Shown: piece by piece, positions 26,819-39,235 of the stretch
Position numbering within the stretch: the first letter of the stretch is position 1
Layout of the letters: the number at the start of each line of letters is the position of its first letter
NCBI GenBank assembly: GCA_000499405.2
Contig: HG738138.1
Span: forward strand, 1,922,001 to 1,986,000
Origin: Onchocerca volvulus
Lineage: Eukaryota; Nematoda; Chromadorea; Rhabditida; Onchocercidae
Length of the DNA: 64,000 nucleotides
Direction: 5' to 3'
Notes under the pieces: generated by a model
What the model was told of the DNA's origin: nothing
Databases searched by the model: none
Seen by the model: only the letters and a program-made list of their open reading frames with translations
Program-made: the position numbers and the translations under genes

Positions 26819-28036
26819 ATTTTTTCAGTGTTTTGAGACGATTTACTCGAGCATTAGTTGTAGTATAAATATTGCATTCGCTGTCCCAATGATCTTGGGC
26901 ACAAAAAATACACGGTCTTCTCTTTTTTTTCTGGTTTTTTATCGTAGAGTTACAAAATTCCTCATTGCTTCGAATTGTGGCTAATGCTGAAGTTCCTCCG
27001 AAGTTACTCCGGAAGCTTTGTCCTGATTTATGCATTGTTGATTTATCATCAACATGAGTGAGCGAAAGCTGACTGTTCCTTACTTGTTCATTCACGTTGA
27101 TCAGATCTGATAGAAAGTTTCTGAGTTTCGAAACTGACCACGGTACATCTATTTTCTTTTGATAATATACTTTTTCCAGTATCCAACGTGGTAATTTGCT
27201 TTCTATTAGAGTTTCGATACTAGAGTGTTGCAAGCTTTCACCTAAAGCATCTAGTTGACGTAGTACGCGTTCCATAGCTTCGACGGTTCCAATCCATTCC
27301 CTTTCATTTTTCTTGATTGATTGAAATTCATTATACAAAAGTTTCGTTATAATTGAAGAATCACCATATTTATCTTTTAGAAGTTGTCTTATAATTTCAT
27401 AATTTTCTGGAGCTATATCGTAGCCCCTTACTACTTGTAAAGTGTTTCCCTTTAAATACAAATACATATAATTCAACTTTTGAATTTCGGGAATTGCTTG
27501 TGAATGAATTGCAGCATTGAAACTACTCCAAAACTGTCGCCACTGTCTGGTATCCCCACTAAAAGTAGGTAACGACAGCTGGGGAAGATTGACTGCTGGA
27601 TAAGACATAATCTTGACAGTTCCTTAGGCTGAAATTATTCTCGTGAGAATCGCCTTAGTTCATGGTCAGTTTCGCTCTTATACACGGTTAATGTTATAAT
27701 TACTTCTCTGCCTTCATAGAATATTCCGAATAATCCATTGTCGCCTTTTGTGATTTCTTCATCTCTTCATTTTTCCTTTTTATTGCGATCGTAAATTTTT
27801 GTATGTAATTGAGCCACTTTTCGTTTGCAGATGCACAGTTGAAACCTTTGAACTTTATCTTCAACTACTCGTTCCCTTAATTTGTAAAATTCTTGTCGTT
27901 GTTCTGTTGTCAAAGCTTGATCCGGATGCTTGAATAGCATCATTTTTACTTTCTTAAGAAGATTATTTAACCTTTCCTGGGCTGGTTCAATACTTGCTAT
28001 AATATTTGTAGCTATTAACCTCACCTCGTGCACCAA
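26802..28036 (-). pseudogene. Element 1 gag (DUF1759 type), broken
   Basis: The N-terminal part (27,767-28,036) is a charged helical region. It is separated by stops and a frame break (27,609-27,766) from the main gag domain (26,802-27,608), which carries LPTFSGDTRQWRQFWSSF and continues to a CCHC-type knuckle (CIFCAQDHWDSEC). The frame ends within an A/T homopolymer at 26,803-26,812, and the next frame takes over there. Gag would form the particle that packages the element RNA. Confidence 0.85.
28019..28035 (-). promoter_or_regulatory. Element 1 primer-binding site
   Basis: Minus-strand TGGTGCACGAGGTGAGG begins 8 nt inside the 5' LTR. It nearly matches TGGTGCCCGAGGTGAGG at the same place in element 2, so both were probably primed by the same tRNA 3' end. 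Confidence 0.75.
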
Positions 28037-28043
28037 TCTTTTC

Positions 28044-28667
28044 TGTCGTGAATTTTCTTTGAGGTAAAAGTTAGTTTTAGTGAAAAGGAAGGACTTCGCT
28101 TTGAGTCGTTACAGAGTAACATAGAGAATAGAAAATTATGAAGTAGAAGTTTACAAAATGAAAATTATAACAGTCGAGAATTCTAAAGTCGAAGATTACA
28201 AATTGCTACGCACCAAGAGTTTATTCCAACCGTCGAAATCGTCCCACTAGCTATTCCAATCAGATTTAAGAATAACCTTTCTATCCTCGATAAGCGGGTG
28301 AGGCTTATAGAATACAAAAAAGGGAATTACAGAGCGTTATCATGCTGTGTAAGAGATTGGTACATGAGAAAGGATATATTTTTCATAAGTTAGCATAGAG
28401 ATGTGCATGACCAGATAACGGATTCATCTCTCAGTATGAGAAAACGTTGGGAATTTTGCATAATGAAATGAATCCTTTATCTAGAAGTTGCTTTATAAAA
28501 AATAATTTTACCAGATGTTCAAAATACGGATATAGCAGGTGTTTAAGACTTGTAATCTAAAGGAATTTATATATGAATGGATAATGATCCAAATAAAACG
28601 ATTTTTATAGTGCAAATATTTTGAGACACAAAAGTTATTTTAGAACACTATTTCGGGTTTTCCGACA
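28044..28667 (-). repeat. Element 1 5' LTR (right copy, 624 bp)
   Basis: Aligned by eye with 20,361-21,076; both begin TGTCGTGAATTTT on the plus strand and end in CGACA. This copy lacks two blocks present in the other LTR. Confidence 0.9.
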
Positions 28668-28672
28668 ATTAC

Positions 28673-29099
28673 CGAAAACTGGTATCAAGTAAATTTGAGT
28701 AGTTTACGAAATGCAAGATATTTAAGTCATAAGAATTAGAATGATAAAAGTTTCAAAGTAGTGCACCTTTTTATCATTGCGATAATATCAAAAAGGGAGA
28801 GAAATAAAGAAGAAAAAAAAAAAGAGCATAACAAGATAAGAATGCAATACTAATATAAGTGCAATTTCAACCATTTACATAAATGCATCACTTGGTAGAA
28901 CCTTTCAAATTGCTTTCTGAGAAAGAACACTGTTGAGATAAGTATGGAAAAGAAATTTAATGAAAAAAAGAAATAATGAAATGGCAATTATGATTTAGAG
29001 TAAGTATAGCAACGCATTAGGCTAAATACATAGAAAAAATAATGAAATAAAGGTATGACGGAAGAGAGCTGATGAATTTTCAAGTAGTTAAAATTAAAT
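28673..29099. other. Intergenic, no gene seen
   Basis: AT-rich DNA between the element 1 right flank and the MGRN1 stop codon; it should hold the MGRN1 3' UTR (minus strand). Confidence 0.5.
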
Positions 29100-32000
29100 T
29101 TATAAATCCTGTGCTGCGGCAATATCATTGGAATTTTTGGCAAGTTCAATCGGAGCATTTTCTTGAGCAGTAGGATTTTCAATGGATTTTTTTCGATTAT
29201 ACTGTGGTGACATAGTCTGCTGTTTCTTGTAACGTCGACTATGTGAGGAAACTGATGAATATGTAATATCGGATGGGGAATCAGGACAACGACTTGTCGA
29301 ACAACAGTTGGACATTTCTTCTTCCTGAAGTTTCGAAAATTTCTGATATTAAATTGAACGACACGCGCATCATGAGTTATTTAAAAAACAGCAAGCTGAA
29401 TGCTGAAATGACGGCTAGGATTACTTCGATTAGAATCCGAATCCAATCTCCCCTTGTCACCCTTCGAAATCTGTAAAGTTATATATAGTGCTACCTGCTC
29501 CAATTCCTTAGTTTGAATCATAGTGCAAGCAAATCAGAGAGGTTTCTTACAGTCTTCCGTGATGAATGGATAATAGGCGGATTCCTTTATTTAAGGGGAA
29601 AATTATTTAAACATCTGAAAATTAACCAGCTCACATTCTTGAATTCATTGGCCGATTTCATTTCAATGCAAACGGTGTTGTCTTTCTTGTTCCGGCCCTG
29701 GCTGTTCAACATGAGCACCTGCAATGGAAAGAATATACGATGTAAGTTCATACCTAAGTAGTAATAGTACAAATAATTCAGAATATCTTTTTGAATACTT
29801 TACATAAAGTAAAATATGTATCTTATGACAAAGAAGACTTTGCTAAGTTTTTGGGTGAAAACTGGAACTTGAAGAAGTTTTGGTAGGCCTTGCTTATCAG
29901 CACAATGTACCACTTGTAGCGACGAACGACGTATTTTTTTTAAAATAAATCTGACTATGAAATTCTCATGTGTATGATGCTTTGAATACATGAAATTAAC
30001 TATTAATTGCACTTGTTTATCAAAGAATTAATGCCCTGTTCAAATCTTTCAACCTAATCGTACAATAGTATAAGCATACAATCCTCTTAAATGATCTGTA
30101 ACTGAAGTTCTTCCTGAAAGGTCAAAAGATAAAAACCAACTTTACCTGTTGTATAGCGACTGAAGACCGTGAAGAGCGTCTTGTGATTTTTGAATTAAGA
30201 GATGCAGAAATTTCATGAGGAGAATCGATGTTATAGCCAAGTGGGGCAGTTGGTACCACACAGGATTGTATGTGGCTGATCGGTCCATTTAGTGCTTCTA
30301 CTAACGTCATTGTTTCGTACCTTAAACGACAGTTTATGCAGTATTCCAGATAATGTTCTGCAAAAACTTTCTTTTGCTAACTTGGAACAATTTCAAAAGA
30401 AAAAATGGAGCAATTTCTAAAGATCATTTGCGGCCAAACCTTCGATAAAGATGTTAAGTAAAATTATTTGGAAAAGAAGCGAAAAAATGCAGAAATTTTT
30501 TTTTTTAAGTGAGAACCGATAAATATATAAAGTAAACGAATTTCCATAAGGTTATGCAAAAGTACCTAGTTTGTGAACGAGTTTGTTGTGAAGACGGTGA
30601 CTGATCAGTTACTGAAACGGTACTAACAACGCGCATTGTTTTCAACTGTAGTAATGCACGAAATGGAGAACGACAAATGGGACAATTATTTAACTGAAAA
30701 TTAGTATAATAAATGCAGTAGAATAAATTCACTGAGCAATCTCTCCTAAAAATGGAAATAAGTTAGTATATCTCATATAAAAGACTTTCTGAGATATGCA
30801 AATATAAAAATATTCGAATATTTCTAAGAGGAAATTTTTTTAGGATTTCTCACAATCATATATATATAAAGACAAAAAATGAACAATAAAAGATGGTTTT
30901 CGAGTCAAAATTTTTTTTTCAATGTTGATAAAAACATTTTTAAGGCATAGAAAACTGAAAAAAAAAAGAAAAAACTAACCTTATACCTCAATGTTTCCGC
31001 ACATCCATTACAAATACATAAATGCCTACATGGAAGGATAACAGTATCACGAATATCAGACATACAAATGATACATTCGGATCCATTTTCGTCACCAAGA
31101 TCGTGTTCCTTATTCTCAATCCCATAAATTTCTTGCAACAAATATACTACACCATCCGCTACCTATAAATTAATTTTAATTTTGGTACTTTAATACTAAA
31201 ATGAAGCTACAACATGAAAATAATTTCGCTCGTTAGAAAAATTTTATCCTAAAGTCTTTTCCGCTTCCGTGGGAATTTCCTTATATTATTTTAATATGCA
31301 GTTTGATAACTTTAAAAATTAGTAGACGAAAATTTGCTGATTTCTCATGTAAAGCAACATGATTGATTCTCATGATAAATTTAAAAAAAGACATGATAAA
31401 TTTATAGCAGGATGGAGGTAGCATGCTCAAACAATATCGAAGTATGAAGAAGCATATTCTTTCAAGGCATCAAGAAACCAAAGTGAAAAGACAACTTATT
31501 GGTCAGTTAATTTGGATGGTTCCGTCCATTCAATCTCCAATAATCAAATGGGTTCGAAAAATGGTTAAATATTTAATGAAGCTCATTTGACCATCTAATT
31601 TTTACTCTTAAGCAAGTTAGCGACGGTTTCATAGCACTACTCCACTTAGTCCAGAAAACCTACATCATTTTAGTGTATAATCTGTAGGCTGTAGAGATTA
31701 CCTATTTTCTGCGACAAAATTTGAATCAAAGACTAACTAATTTTTGTTTAAGCGCTTTTACAACAAAAGTTGCACACTGATCGGTTGCATGTTCGATGCT
31801 AGCCATTGTTGACTGCATTTGCTCGATACCACAATCAACGGCACGAATCTCGATAACAACCGGAAAGTAAGAACCGCTCTCATAATGCATCTGAAAAATC
31901 CAAGCTTCTCGTGATATAATTACCATTTGGATGTTAGAATGATCAATTATGGATATCAGTTGCAGTTTTAACCAGAAAGGACTCCAAAGCTTCAAATGAT

Positions 32001-33828
32001 GTATGCTAAAATATGTGTTTTAGGGTTTAATATGAAAAAATCAGAAGCACAGAAAGACGTACGGAACTAAGATCATACACAGCAGGGTCCATTACGAACT
32101 TATTGAAATGTTGTTCTGCACCGATATCAAAATAATACTGCTCAGATGACTTCAACTGTGGATACTTGTGCACAAATCTACAAGTAAATGCATTAGAAAT
32201 GGCTAATTGAAAAACTGACATATTTTCTACTCGCAAAATCATTTATTACTATCGGACACTGAATAACAATGACAGTGTTGGTAATATAATAATAAATATA
32301 ATGACAATAATATAGTTTGTAGTGATAAACAGCGTTTCATATTTCAGTACGTTATTTTACATGAGTTGAGAACTACAGCTGATACTAAGCAGCTTTTTTT
32401 TCGTACTCATGGGGACTGCACTGGAGATGTTCGAAGGTATCATCCATAAGGAATTGACACAATGTTCTACAAAATAACTGACTCTCAAAACGTAACAAAA
32501 CTTCAAACAATTTTAGGAAACATACTGTATACGTCCATCGTTAACAAATTCCTTTGCAAAGAAATGAATTTGTACATAACAGGCACTATCACAGTCGAAA
32601 TAGAATTCCAGATAGAACGAATTCTTATTATTCTCTGATGCATCATTTTTGCTTCTAAGAGAAAAATAGTATAAATTTCAAAAGCATAGTATTTCCGGAA
32701 TTTCTGGATAAGATGGCAAAGATTTTCAGATATCTTCATCGAAAACCAAAGTTTTTTCTCTATAGTTTTTCTACTCATTTTCTTGAATCTTAATGATTTT
32801 TTCATTTCTTTTCTTTTATTTATCTACATTTCATACTATACAGATTGCTCGATTCTTCGGAAAAAATTCTCAGCTGGTGAAGTCAGACTTTGCACCTTCC
32901 AATAGTTTTACTATTAACAACCATAAACAAATCATCTGCGACACACTTTAATTCACTTACTTTGTCAGTTTTAATGAATCTCGGCGAAGATTGATTAAAG
33001 CATTTAAAGTCCTCACCGGATCATTCACTGGTTGACTCGAATATGGGAACTAAACAACGAAATAAGCTTACATTGTGATCCTACAGAAAAAAACAAATAT
33101 AAAATAAATTACAAGGGAGTTTTTTGGAAAGACTTAAAAAAAAACGTTTTACATGAGTTCACACTTGTTCAAAATATGCACCTGAACTGATCTGTTGCCA
33201 AGTATATCTAAGTCTGCATTTTCGCCAAACAAAAAAGCTTCCGGTTTTGCCAAATCATATCGTTCACCTCCCAGTAAGAAATATGAGCCAAAAAAGGCTC
33301 CTGAAATAGTTTCATTTTTGGAATTTTCCGAAGCATTAGGTCTTCAAATTTTCTTAAGGAATACCCATGGAAATATGTAAGCATAAATAGAACATATTTC
33401 AAAAATGAGGAAATAGCTACAGTTCTTTGGATAAAATCACACAATCCCACGAAATAATGAAAGCACATCTTCCAAATTCAATCCAAACAATCTAACACGT
33501 TTAATGCCGGAAACTTTCTCACCATACTAAAAAAAAAAAGGAAAAAAAAAAGGTGGAATTAAAAATAAGCTTTTCAAATTTAGCGACATGTCACATTAAT
33601 TCTATTAAATTCAAACAGAAAAAACTAAAAAAATTTATTTGGTTTGTTCAGCAGACAATTCTCACTTACTGAATAAACCGTAATTTGGTTTTATCGGAAC
33701 CGGAAAATGTATTTTTTACCTGAATGACTGGAAAAGCGATGCATTTCACAATTTTCATCATCATTGTCTATCCCATTCGTTATATTTGGGACATTGGTTC
33801 TTCGTCGAAGGGACGCTATTTGACCCAT
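29100..33828 (-). CDS. mgrn1: MGRN1-type RING E3 ubiquitin ligase (mahogunin family)
   Basis: Complete, 11 minus-strand exons: 33720-33828, 33182-33300, 32961-33049, 32526-32654, 32063-32177, 31738-31890, 30980-31162, 30566-30693, 30146-30320, 29635-29718 and 29100-29324; all phases agree, giving 502 residues. Residues 1-10 (MGQIASLRRR) fit an N-myristoylation signal, as in vertebrate MGRN1. Residues about 37-235 match the MGRN1/RNF157 N-terminal domain (LLGGERYDLAKPEAFLFGEN; FPYSSQPVNDPVRTL). VYLLQEIYGIENK precedes a C3HC4 RING: CIICMSDIRDTVILPCRHLC, CNGCAETLRY, then NNCPICRSPFRALLQ, split by an intron. VEALNGPISHIQS resembles the conserved tail motif. Members ubiquitylate substrates such as TSG101 in the endosomal pathway. 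The Ser-rich C-terminus is the least certain part. Symbol given by homology. Confidence 0.93.
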
Positions 33829-34938
33829 ACAGAACGCCACACTCTAACACCATCAAACCGGAAAATATTCTTGCCCGGTTTCCTGATCCATAAAAACTGA
33901 TCGGTAAAAAAAAGTTTTGGATAGAAGAATTAGTAACTTGTTGAAAAAAGCTTCATTAAAACAAATATAACAAGTTTTTCAGCAAACATGCGAAAATTGT
34001 CATGACATTACTATCATCGCCTCAGTAATGAATTACTGATTTCGTCTCGGTTATACTTTTAACAGCGAAAAATAATTAAGATGATGTTCGCTTGACTTAG
34101 ATTCATGCTTGAAAAGCATATTAAAACATATTCTTAGTCGCCAGTTTTGAGAAGAAACTAAGATATGTATCTCGGGATATCGTTCTCTTTTGCACCACAA
34201 TACCTTTAATAGATTGATTCAAAAGGAATATTTTGGTATCTGATGACACAGAGATGATATGTACATAAATCCAGTCAGTCGAATCAAACATTCGGCGATG
34301 TAGATCTTTCAAATAATCTAATGCTTTCTTTATTAGAATATTACATCACGCATGCTTGATAATTTCCCGTGTTTCTTCTATTGAAATCTTCCAGAAACCT
34401 TTTGCCCTTCTTCTCGAGACCAAAACACCTTACCACACCACATCAAATCTCGACAACCGCCTCACCAACCTAGAAATGACTCCGTACTCAGCAGATCAAC
34501 GCGCAAAACGTCAAGCTGCCCCGTCTTATTGCAAACACCTTCGAATTTCCGTGAATGGAAAATGTGTTCAGTGTAGGAAAAATTCGAGCGTACGTTAGCC
34601 GAATTCTGTCAGTTGTTGACAGTGGGCTTTAGTGTTTACGAGCAGGAGTGTACGGCAAGGTACGAGCTGATCGGGTGCGGGATTCGTAAATTTGAACTGT
34701 TGAATGCTATTAAAAAAGGATAGCAGAGACGTAAGGAAAATAGAGGTTACGGGTTAGTGGGGGAACCTAGTTCATCGATTTGTGATCCTAATGAGAGCCG
34801 TTGAATTTTGATTTGATATTCCGGTCAAATTTTGCTACGGGATACATTGTGGTCAAATTTGACTCCACCCTTTCTGTCACATTTGCTACAGCTTAGTGTC
34901 TGTAGATAGTGCTGCGTATTATCGAAGGCTATTGTCGA
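33829..34938. other. Intergenic between MGRN1 and retroelement nest
   Basis: No gene is supported. The open frame at 34,356-34,598 ends in a small Cys-containing stretch (CKHLRISVNGKCVQCRKN), but no family or partner exon was recognised. The MGRN1 promoter should lie at the left end. Confidence 0.45.
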
Positions 34939-35624
34939 TGTCGGTAAAACCGAAATGACAAAGTAAAAAAATAGCAAGTATTTCGTGTGGTGGAAATTTG
35001 TAATATTGCTTAGACAGATGAATCACCTATCCACATCTGGGCGCAAAGGCCTTTGTTCTGTCGTCTTCCGATTTGTTTATGTGCATTGTTTAAAATGTTT
35101 AAATCCGTGTTAATTATCTGGAATTCTGCAATAACTAAAGCTTGTGTGCTTTGTTTTAAATATTGCAAGCAATGTCTGTCTCTTATCATTTGTCCCGATA
35201 ACCAACCTTTTGTATGATTAATGTGTTCTAGGTTCCGCCACAAACAAGACCAAGGATTATCCACATAAAAAGTTTTTCGAGTTATCAGGGATCAATGTTT
35301 TCAAAATCAGAATCGCGACAGTTCAGCAGGAGCAACAGAAGTGGTGGAGCGAAAGGAGAACGAAGTCACCAACGGGAAGTACAACATACTAAGCATTAAA
35401 ACAACTGTTAGTATCCTTATTTACTGTACTTTTCATTAGTCTCTCTTGCTGTAGAAATAATATACGATATTGTATACAATATCATATAAGATAAGCGAAG
35501 ATGGTTACAATATTATATAGACCAAAATAAACCTATTCCTGACCTAGATAAGTCACAATAACAAGATCTCCAGTCCAACAAACTACAAACCGAATTACAA
35601 ACTATCAGATTTTTTTCCTTAAAA
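34939..35624 (+). repeat. Family A BEL/Pao LTR, copy 1
   Basis: Begins TGTCGGTAAAACCGAAATGA and holds a TATA-like ATCCACATAAAAAG near 35,258-35,271. Homologous to 46,633-47,230 on the same strand. Followed at about 35,630 by a PBS-like TGATGCACGAG and then a gag remnant. Confidence 0.75.
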
Positions 35625-35645
35625 TTTCTTGATGCACGAGTCGGG

Positions 35646-36240
35646 ATGTTATCCACGATATTAGCAAGCTCTATCCCAGCAAAGGGGAAGATCCTGAAGC
35701 TTCTTAACGAAGTGAAAAAAAGTGGATTGGAAACCAATCGACAACATAAAGAAGACGAACAGTGCGAACAGTACGGAAGTCGAAAGAGGATAATCAACAA
35801 GATGAGAAGAGCTGAGTTATATGTTGGAATACTGATCAAGCGTCAACAAAAAATGACTGGACTGTTTGCAAAAGATTCCATCATAACGATGAAAGGAAGT
35901 GAAAAAGGAATACATGGGAATGGTTAAAGACGATCAAGAATACTGAATTTAAATGAAAGTAGGGAAGCATTGTTAACCTTGCCCAGATATAAGAAACGAA
36001 AGTGTATTAGCAAAAATAAGAAAGCAAATCTTGGTCAGTCAGTGAACTGAGAAGCTGTCGGAGGAAAATAGCAAGAACTGAGAAGGCTCGAACCCAAACA
36101 TGCAATTCCCGATTCGAGAAGAGACCAGTGTACGCAAAAACAAGTCGACAATTCCGGGAGACAGAAAAAGGAGAATTCTCTGTCCTTGTCGGAAAAGTTT
36201 TTTATGTTGTGACAGAAACGAATCCTGGTGAGAAAAGTTT
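35646..36240 (+). pseudogene. Decayed gag N-terminus behind family A LTR
   Basis: The frame 35,646-35,927 aligns in spacing and composition with the gag start of element 2 (Lys/Glu-rich helices, residues such as NRQHKEDEQCEQYGSRKRII). After about 35,930 only scattered similarity remains in several frames. Confidence 0.6.
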
Positions 36241-36429
36241 TATTGATTAACGGAGGAATGATTCTTCGTTTACGTTGCAAAAAATTATTAGAGAAGATGC
36301 AAATAAACTGATCATGGGTTATTCTTTCCTTTGTTGCTCGTAGAGATCGAGTAGAATACTGCTCAACTGAATTGTTGAACTTCTGAATACTGCTGAACTG
36401 AATTGTTGAACTTCTGATACTACTGTATC

Positions 36430-36675
36430 GGTCTGAACTCTGAACTGCTGCTATTGAACTGCCGAACTGTGTCGAACTGAACTCCGTATTGTTACTATAT
36501 CGAACAACTGTATCGATCTGACTCTGAAAGTTCTGAAATCATGGGCTTTCAAGTCCTCCAGGGCTCCTTCCCTTTATTTGAACTTCAACGTGTCGCTTCC
36601 TGATTGTTTGACCTTACTTTGTTTATCTGTGAATCGGAGCGTTTTGGCGGTAAACACCTTCATTCTTTCGGCTTG
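36430..36675 (+). repeat. Direct repeat R1, left copy
   Basis: About 240 bp, similar to 37,728-37,966 (shared GAACTGCTGCTA, CTGTGTCGAACTGAA and TTTTGGCGGTAAACA). The two copies flank the solo family B LTR. Just before it, 36,355-36,430 is built of CTGAACTGAATTGTTGAA-like units. Confidence 0.75.
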
Positions 36676-36879
36676 TTAATCCCTTTAAAACTATGTCGCA
36701 CTGCTTGACTTTTAATATTGCTTGTTCACCCTGATTAACCCCTTGTTTAAAATAATTATCGTGTCGCTATTTGATCTTTAATATCTCTTGTTTATCATGA
36801 TTACATCCTTTGACTTCGTCAAAATCTTCCCACTATTTGATCTTTTGACATTCTTATATACAACTAATTACATCTTTCA

Positions 36880-37530
36880 TACCGGAATAACCGAACAAAA
36901 AGTGGTTCATATTGATGTAATTAAAATAATTTTATCTTTATTTTTTTATTTTATTTTGTAAGAAGTTAAATATAATAGATGTTAGTTAAAATTGTTAAGA
37001 AATAGGCTGATTGATTACAATGTTGTAATGGACTAAAATCCAGACGTGATTTCAACATTATTTGAAACTCCAAATTATTTGATTTTGACTGATATTGTCT
37101 CGACTTTTTTCTGCTAGTGTAATAATGATCTCCAATGGGGAGTTTAACTACCCAGTCTAAAGACGAAACTCATCAACGGCAGGAAATGATGCAGTCATCA
37201 AAGTCAGCGCCCGCTTGACTGATGAGACCTCGTCTTGGATTAATAACACCCAGATAGCACCAGGGCGTGAACTGAAACGGAATATAAGCGGCAGCCGACG
37301 ATCCGAATTCATCAGTTACAGTTAACCTCACGACGATCGACTCAACGCCACGATGCCTTCACCCCTTTTTTCATTCTTTGCGTTTCTATATTTTCGTATT
37401 CATTGTGTATTACGTCCCTGAATACTGGACAACACCTCACGCATTGTATTAAAAGTAATACTTTACCTAATAAAGTATCAAAAATTCTTGGTGTCGTGAA
37501 ACACCTTTTTCAACAACAGGTTTCGCGACA
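36880..37530 (+). mobile_element. Solo family B LTR
   Basis: Homologous over its length to the element 2 LTR (39,236-39,836): CCGGAATAACCGAAC start, AATATAAGCGGCAG TATA region, and CGCGACA end. Flanked by TTTCA (36,875-36,879) and TTTCG (37,531-37,535), a one-mismatch target duplication. No PBS follows, so it is a solo LTR left by recombination. Confidence 0.75.
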
Positions 37531-37727
37531 TTTCGAATTTTCTCGATAGCACTAGCCATAACAAAGTGATAGAGATCAAACGACAACAAGTTCCGAAAGA
37601 AATCAAGAAGTTAAAAGAAGAAAATCAAATAAGAACAGATCAGTTCTAGAAAATCTCGGTGACAATGTTTCAAAAGAAATCAAGAATTCAAAGCGAAATT
37701 TAACCAGGAGAAAGAGCTTGTTCATTT

Positions 37728-37966
37728 TGAACTCCGAACTGCTGCTACTGAACTGTCGAACTGTGTCGAACTGAATTCCGAATTGTTGCTATATCGAACA
37801 ATTGTATCGATTCGAACTGGCTCCAGCTCTGAAATCCTGACTTTTTAAATCCTTCGGGGCTTCTCCCCTTACCTGAATACCAACGTGTCGCCTCATGATT
37901 GGTTGATCTCACTTTATTTATCTATGAATCGCAGCATTTTGGCGGTAAACATGTTCATCCTTTCAT
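37728..37966 (+). repeat. Direct repeat R1, right copy
   Basis: Same unit as 36,430-36,675; ends TTTTGGCGGTAAACATG. Probably an old duplication, or two LTR pieces of a further element, since both copies have the same orientation. Confidence 0.7.
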
Positions 37967-38191
37967 GAGAAGAAAAATTGCCAAAAGTTAACTAGTACAT
38001 CAAAGTAAATGATTTTGTGATAGAATAATAGTGCTATTATCTATCTAAATACTTCGGAATTAAAATTAGCAATCTTACATACTTTTTTTTATCTTGCTAG
38101 ACTTATATCGAATTATAAATTGCTAGACTTCTATCGAATTAATCGAAGAATGTAAAGGTAGCGATTCACAACTTTCTCAATATAAATGCAA

Positions 38192-38323
38192 ATTCACGTC
38201 TTCAGTGATACATCAACTATCGCATATTCAGCAACCATGTATGTGCAAGACGAAAAAGAAAGAACATTCTTGGTTTTTCCCAAATCTCGAATTGCACCAA
38301 TCAAAGACATGACAATACTATGG
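38192..38323 (+). pseudogene. Retroelement RNase H fragment, left half
   Basis: 44 codons open with no stop, matching RNase H of elements 1 and 2 ([27 protein letters not shown]). Coding similarity stops at the AATAC target site (38,314-38,318). The matching right half resumes at 43,502, so one host gene was split by the insertion between them. Confidence 0.8.
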
Positions 38324-38407
38324 GTAAAACCGAAATATTTATACAAATGAAACGAAATGATCAAAGTAATCTGTGTAGGAGGAATTTGTAATATTTCTCA
38401 GGCGAAT

Positions 38408-38736
38408 CCAGGGCATGGACTAAAATGGAGTAGCCAGCAGCCGGAGTTCAGAATTCACTGTAACTTTTTTGGATCTACGAGACGGTTTCTACTTCGACGA
38501 TGCCGAACTTCACTCCCTCGACGAAACCGGGCAAACTCCATTTCGACGAAATTTGGAGTTATTTCTCAACCAAGCGGAGTGCCACCTACGACCAACTCCT
38601 TTATTCATCATTGCTAACAATTCTTACTGGAAATTTCTCGCGGTAATTGTATCTTATTGTACCTCACCGAATAAATTATTAAATTTCGTAGTGTCGTGGA
38701 ACCATTCTATATTCCTACTGATAAAGTTTCGCAACA
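38408..38736 (+). repeat. Family B LTR fragment inside the family A LTR
   Basis: From CAGGGCATGGAC to TTTCGCAACA this matches the last two thirds of the family B LTR, whereas both flanks match family A. No clear target duplication; the 5' third is missing. Confidence 0.6.
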
Positions 38737-39235
38737 AAAGCCTTTATTCTCACATCTTCGAGTGCCCATATAAAAAAATCCGATTTACTATTAGAGTTTG
38801 TGAGTACCGTTTGAAATGGTGAGAGGTAATTGTCAGGAATGTTACAAGTACTGAGGCTTGTGAGAATTGCCATTTTCTGTAAGCCTCCGACCACTATCAG
38901 TAACAAGTATGATTCATATAAAAAGGGAGTTTTCAGGGGGCAAAAGATTAATGTCGTCAAAATCGGTCTTCAATGCGAGCAATCTTATTGATAGCAGTTT
39001 TTTTCAGTATCAATATCAGGGCAGTTCAGTTCTAATCTGATATCAAAACGATTTTAACTGCAGCACAAGCGACAATTCAGAAGGAGAAGACTATCTTTTA
39101 ATACTTACTTTGCATTTACTCCTTACTATCGCATAAGCGCGATATTATGTATAATATCGTATAAACCCAAGAAAGCCTATTGCTGATCTAGCAGAATCAC
39201 ATTAGCAAGAAGCAGTATCCAATCCAACCAGTCTG

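Larger units (their letters stand above)
20361..28667 (-). mobile_element. Full-length BEL/Pao LTR retrotransposon (element 1)
   Basis: An 8.3 kb minus-strand element bounded by LTRs with TGTCG...CGACA ends and flanked by a perfect ATTAC duplication (20,356-20,360 and 28,668-28,672). Internal order, reading the minus strand: 5' LTR, PBS, gag (DUF1759 type, zinc knuckles), aspartic protease, RT, RNase H, integrase with DUF5641 tail, envelope-like frame, 3' LTR. It lies 191 bp beyond the helicase stop codon. Several in-frame stops and frame breaks make it inactive as assembled. The two LTRs differ by sizeable indels, so insertion is not very recent. Confidence 0.93.

Noticed and set aside
29513..29761. 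Plus-strand ORF antisense to MGRN1
   Set aside because: Shadow of MGRN1 exon 29,635-29,718 and its introns.
34356..34598. Small Cys-containing ORF
   Set aside because: Only two or three Cys at the end, no partner exon, no recognised zinc-binding pattern.
35462..35500. Palindrome GATATTGTATACAATATC as an origin or operator
   Set aside because: Short AT-rich palindrome inside a family A LTR and its homologues; expected by composition and not conserved in detail.
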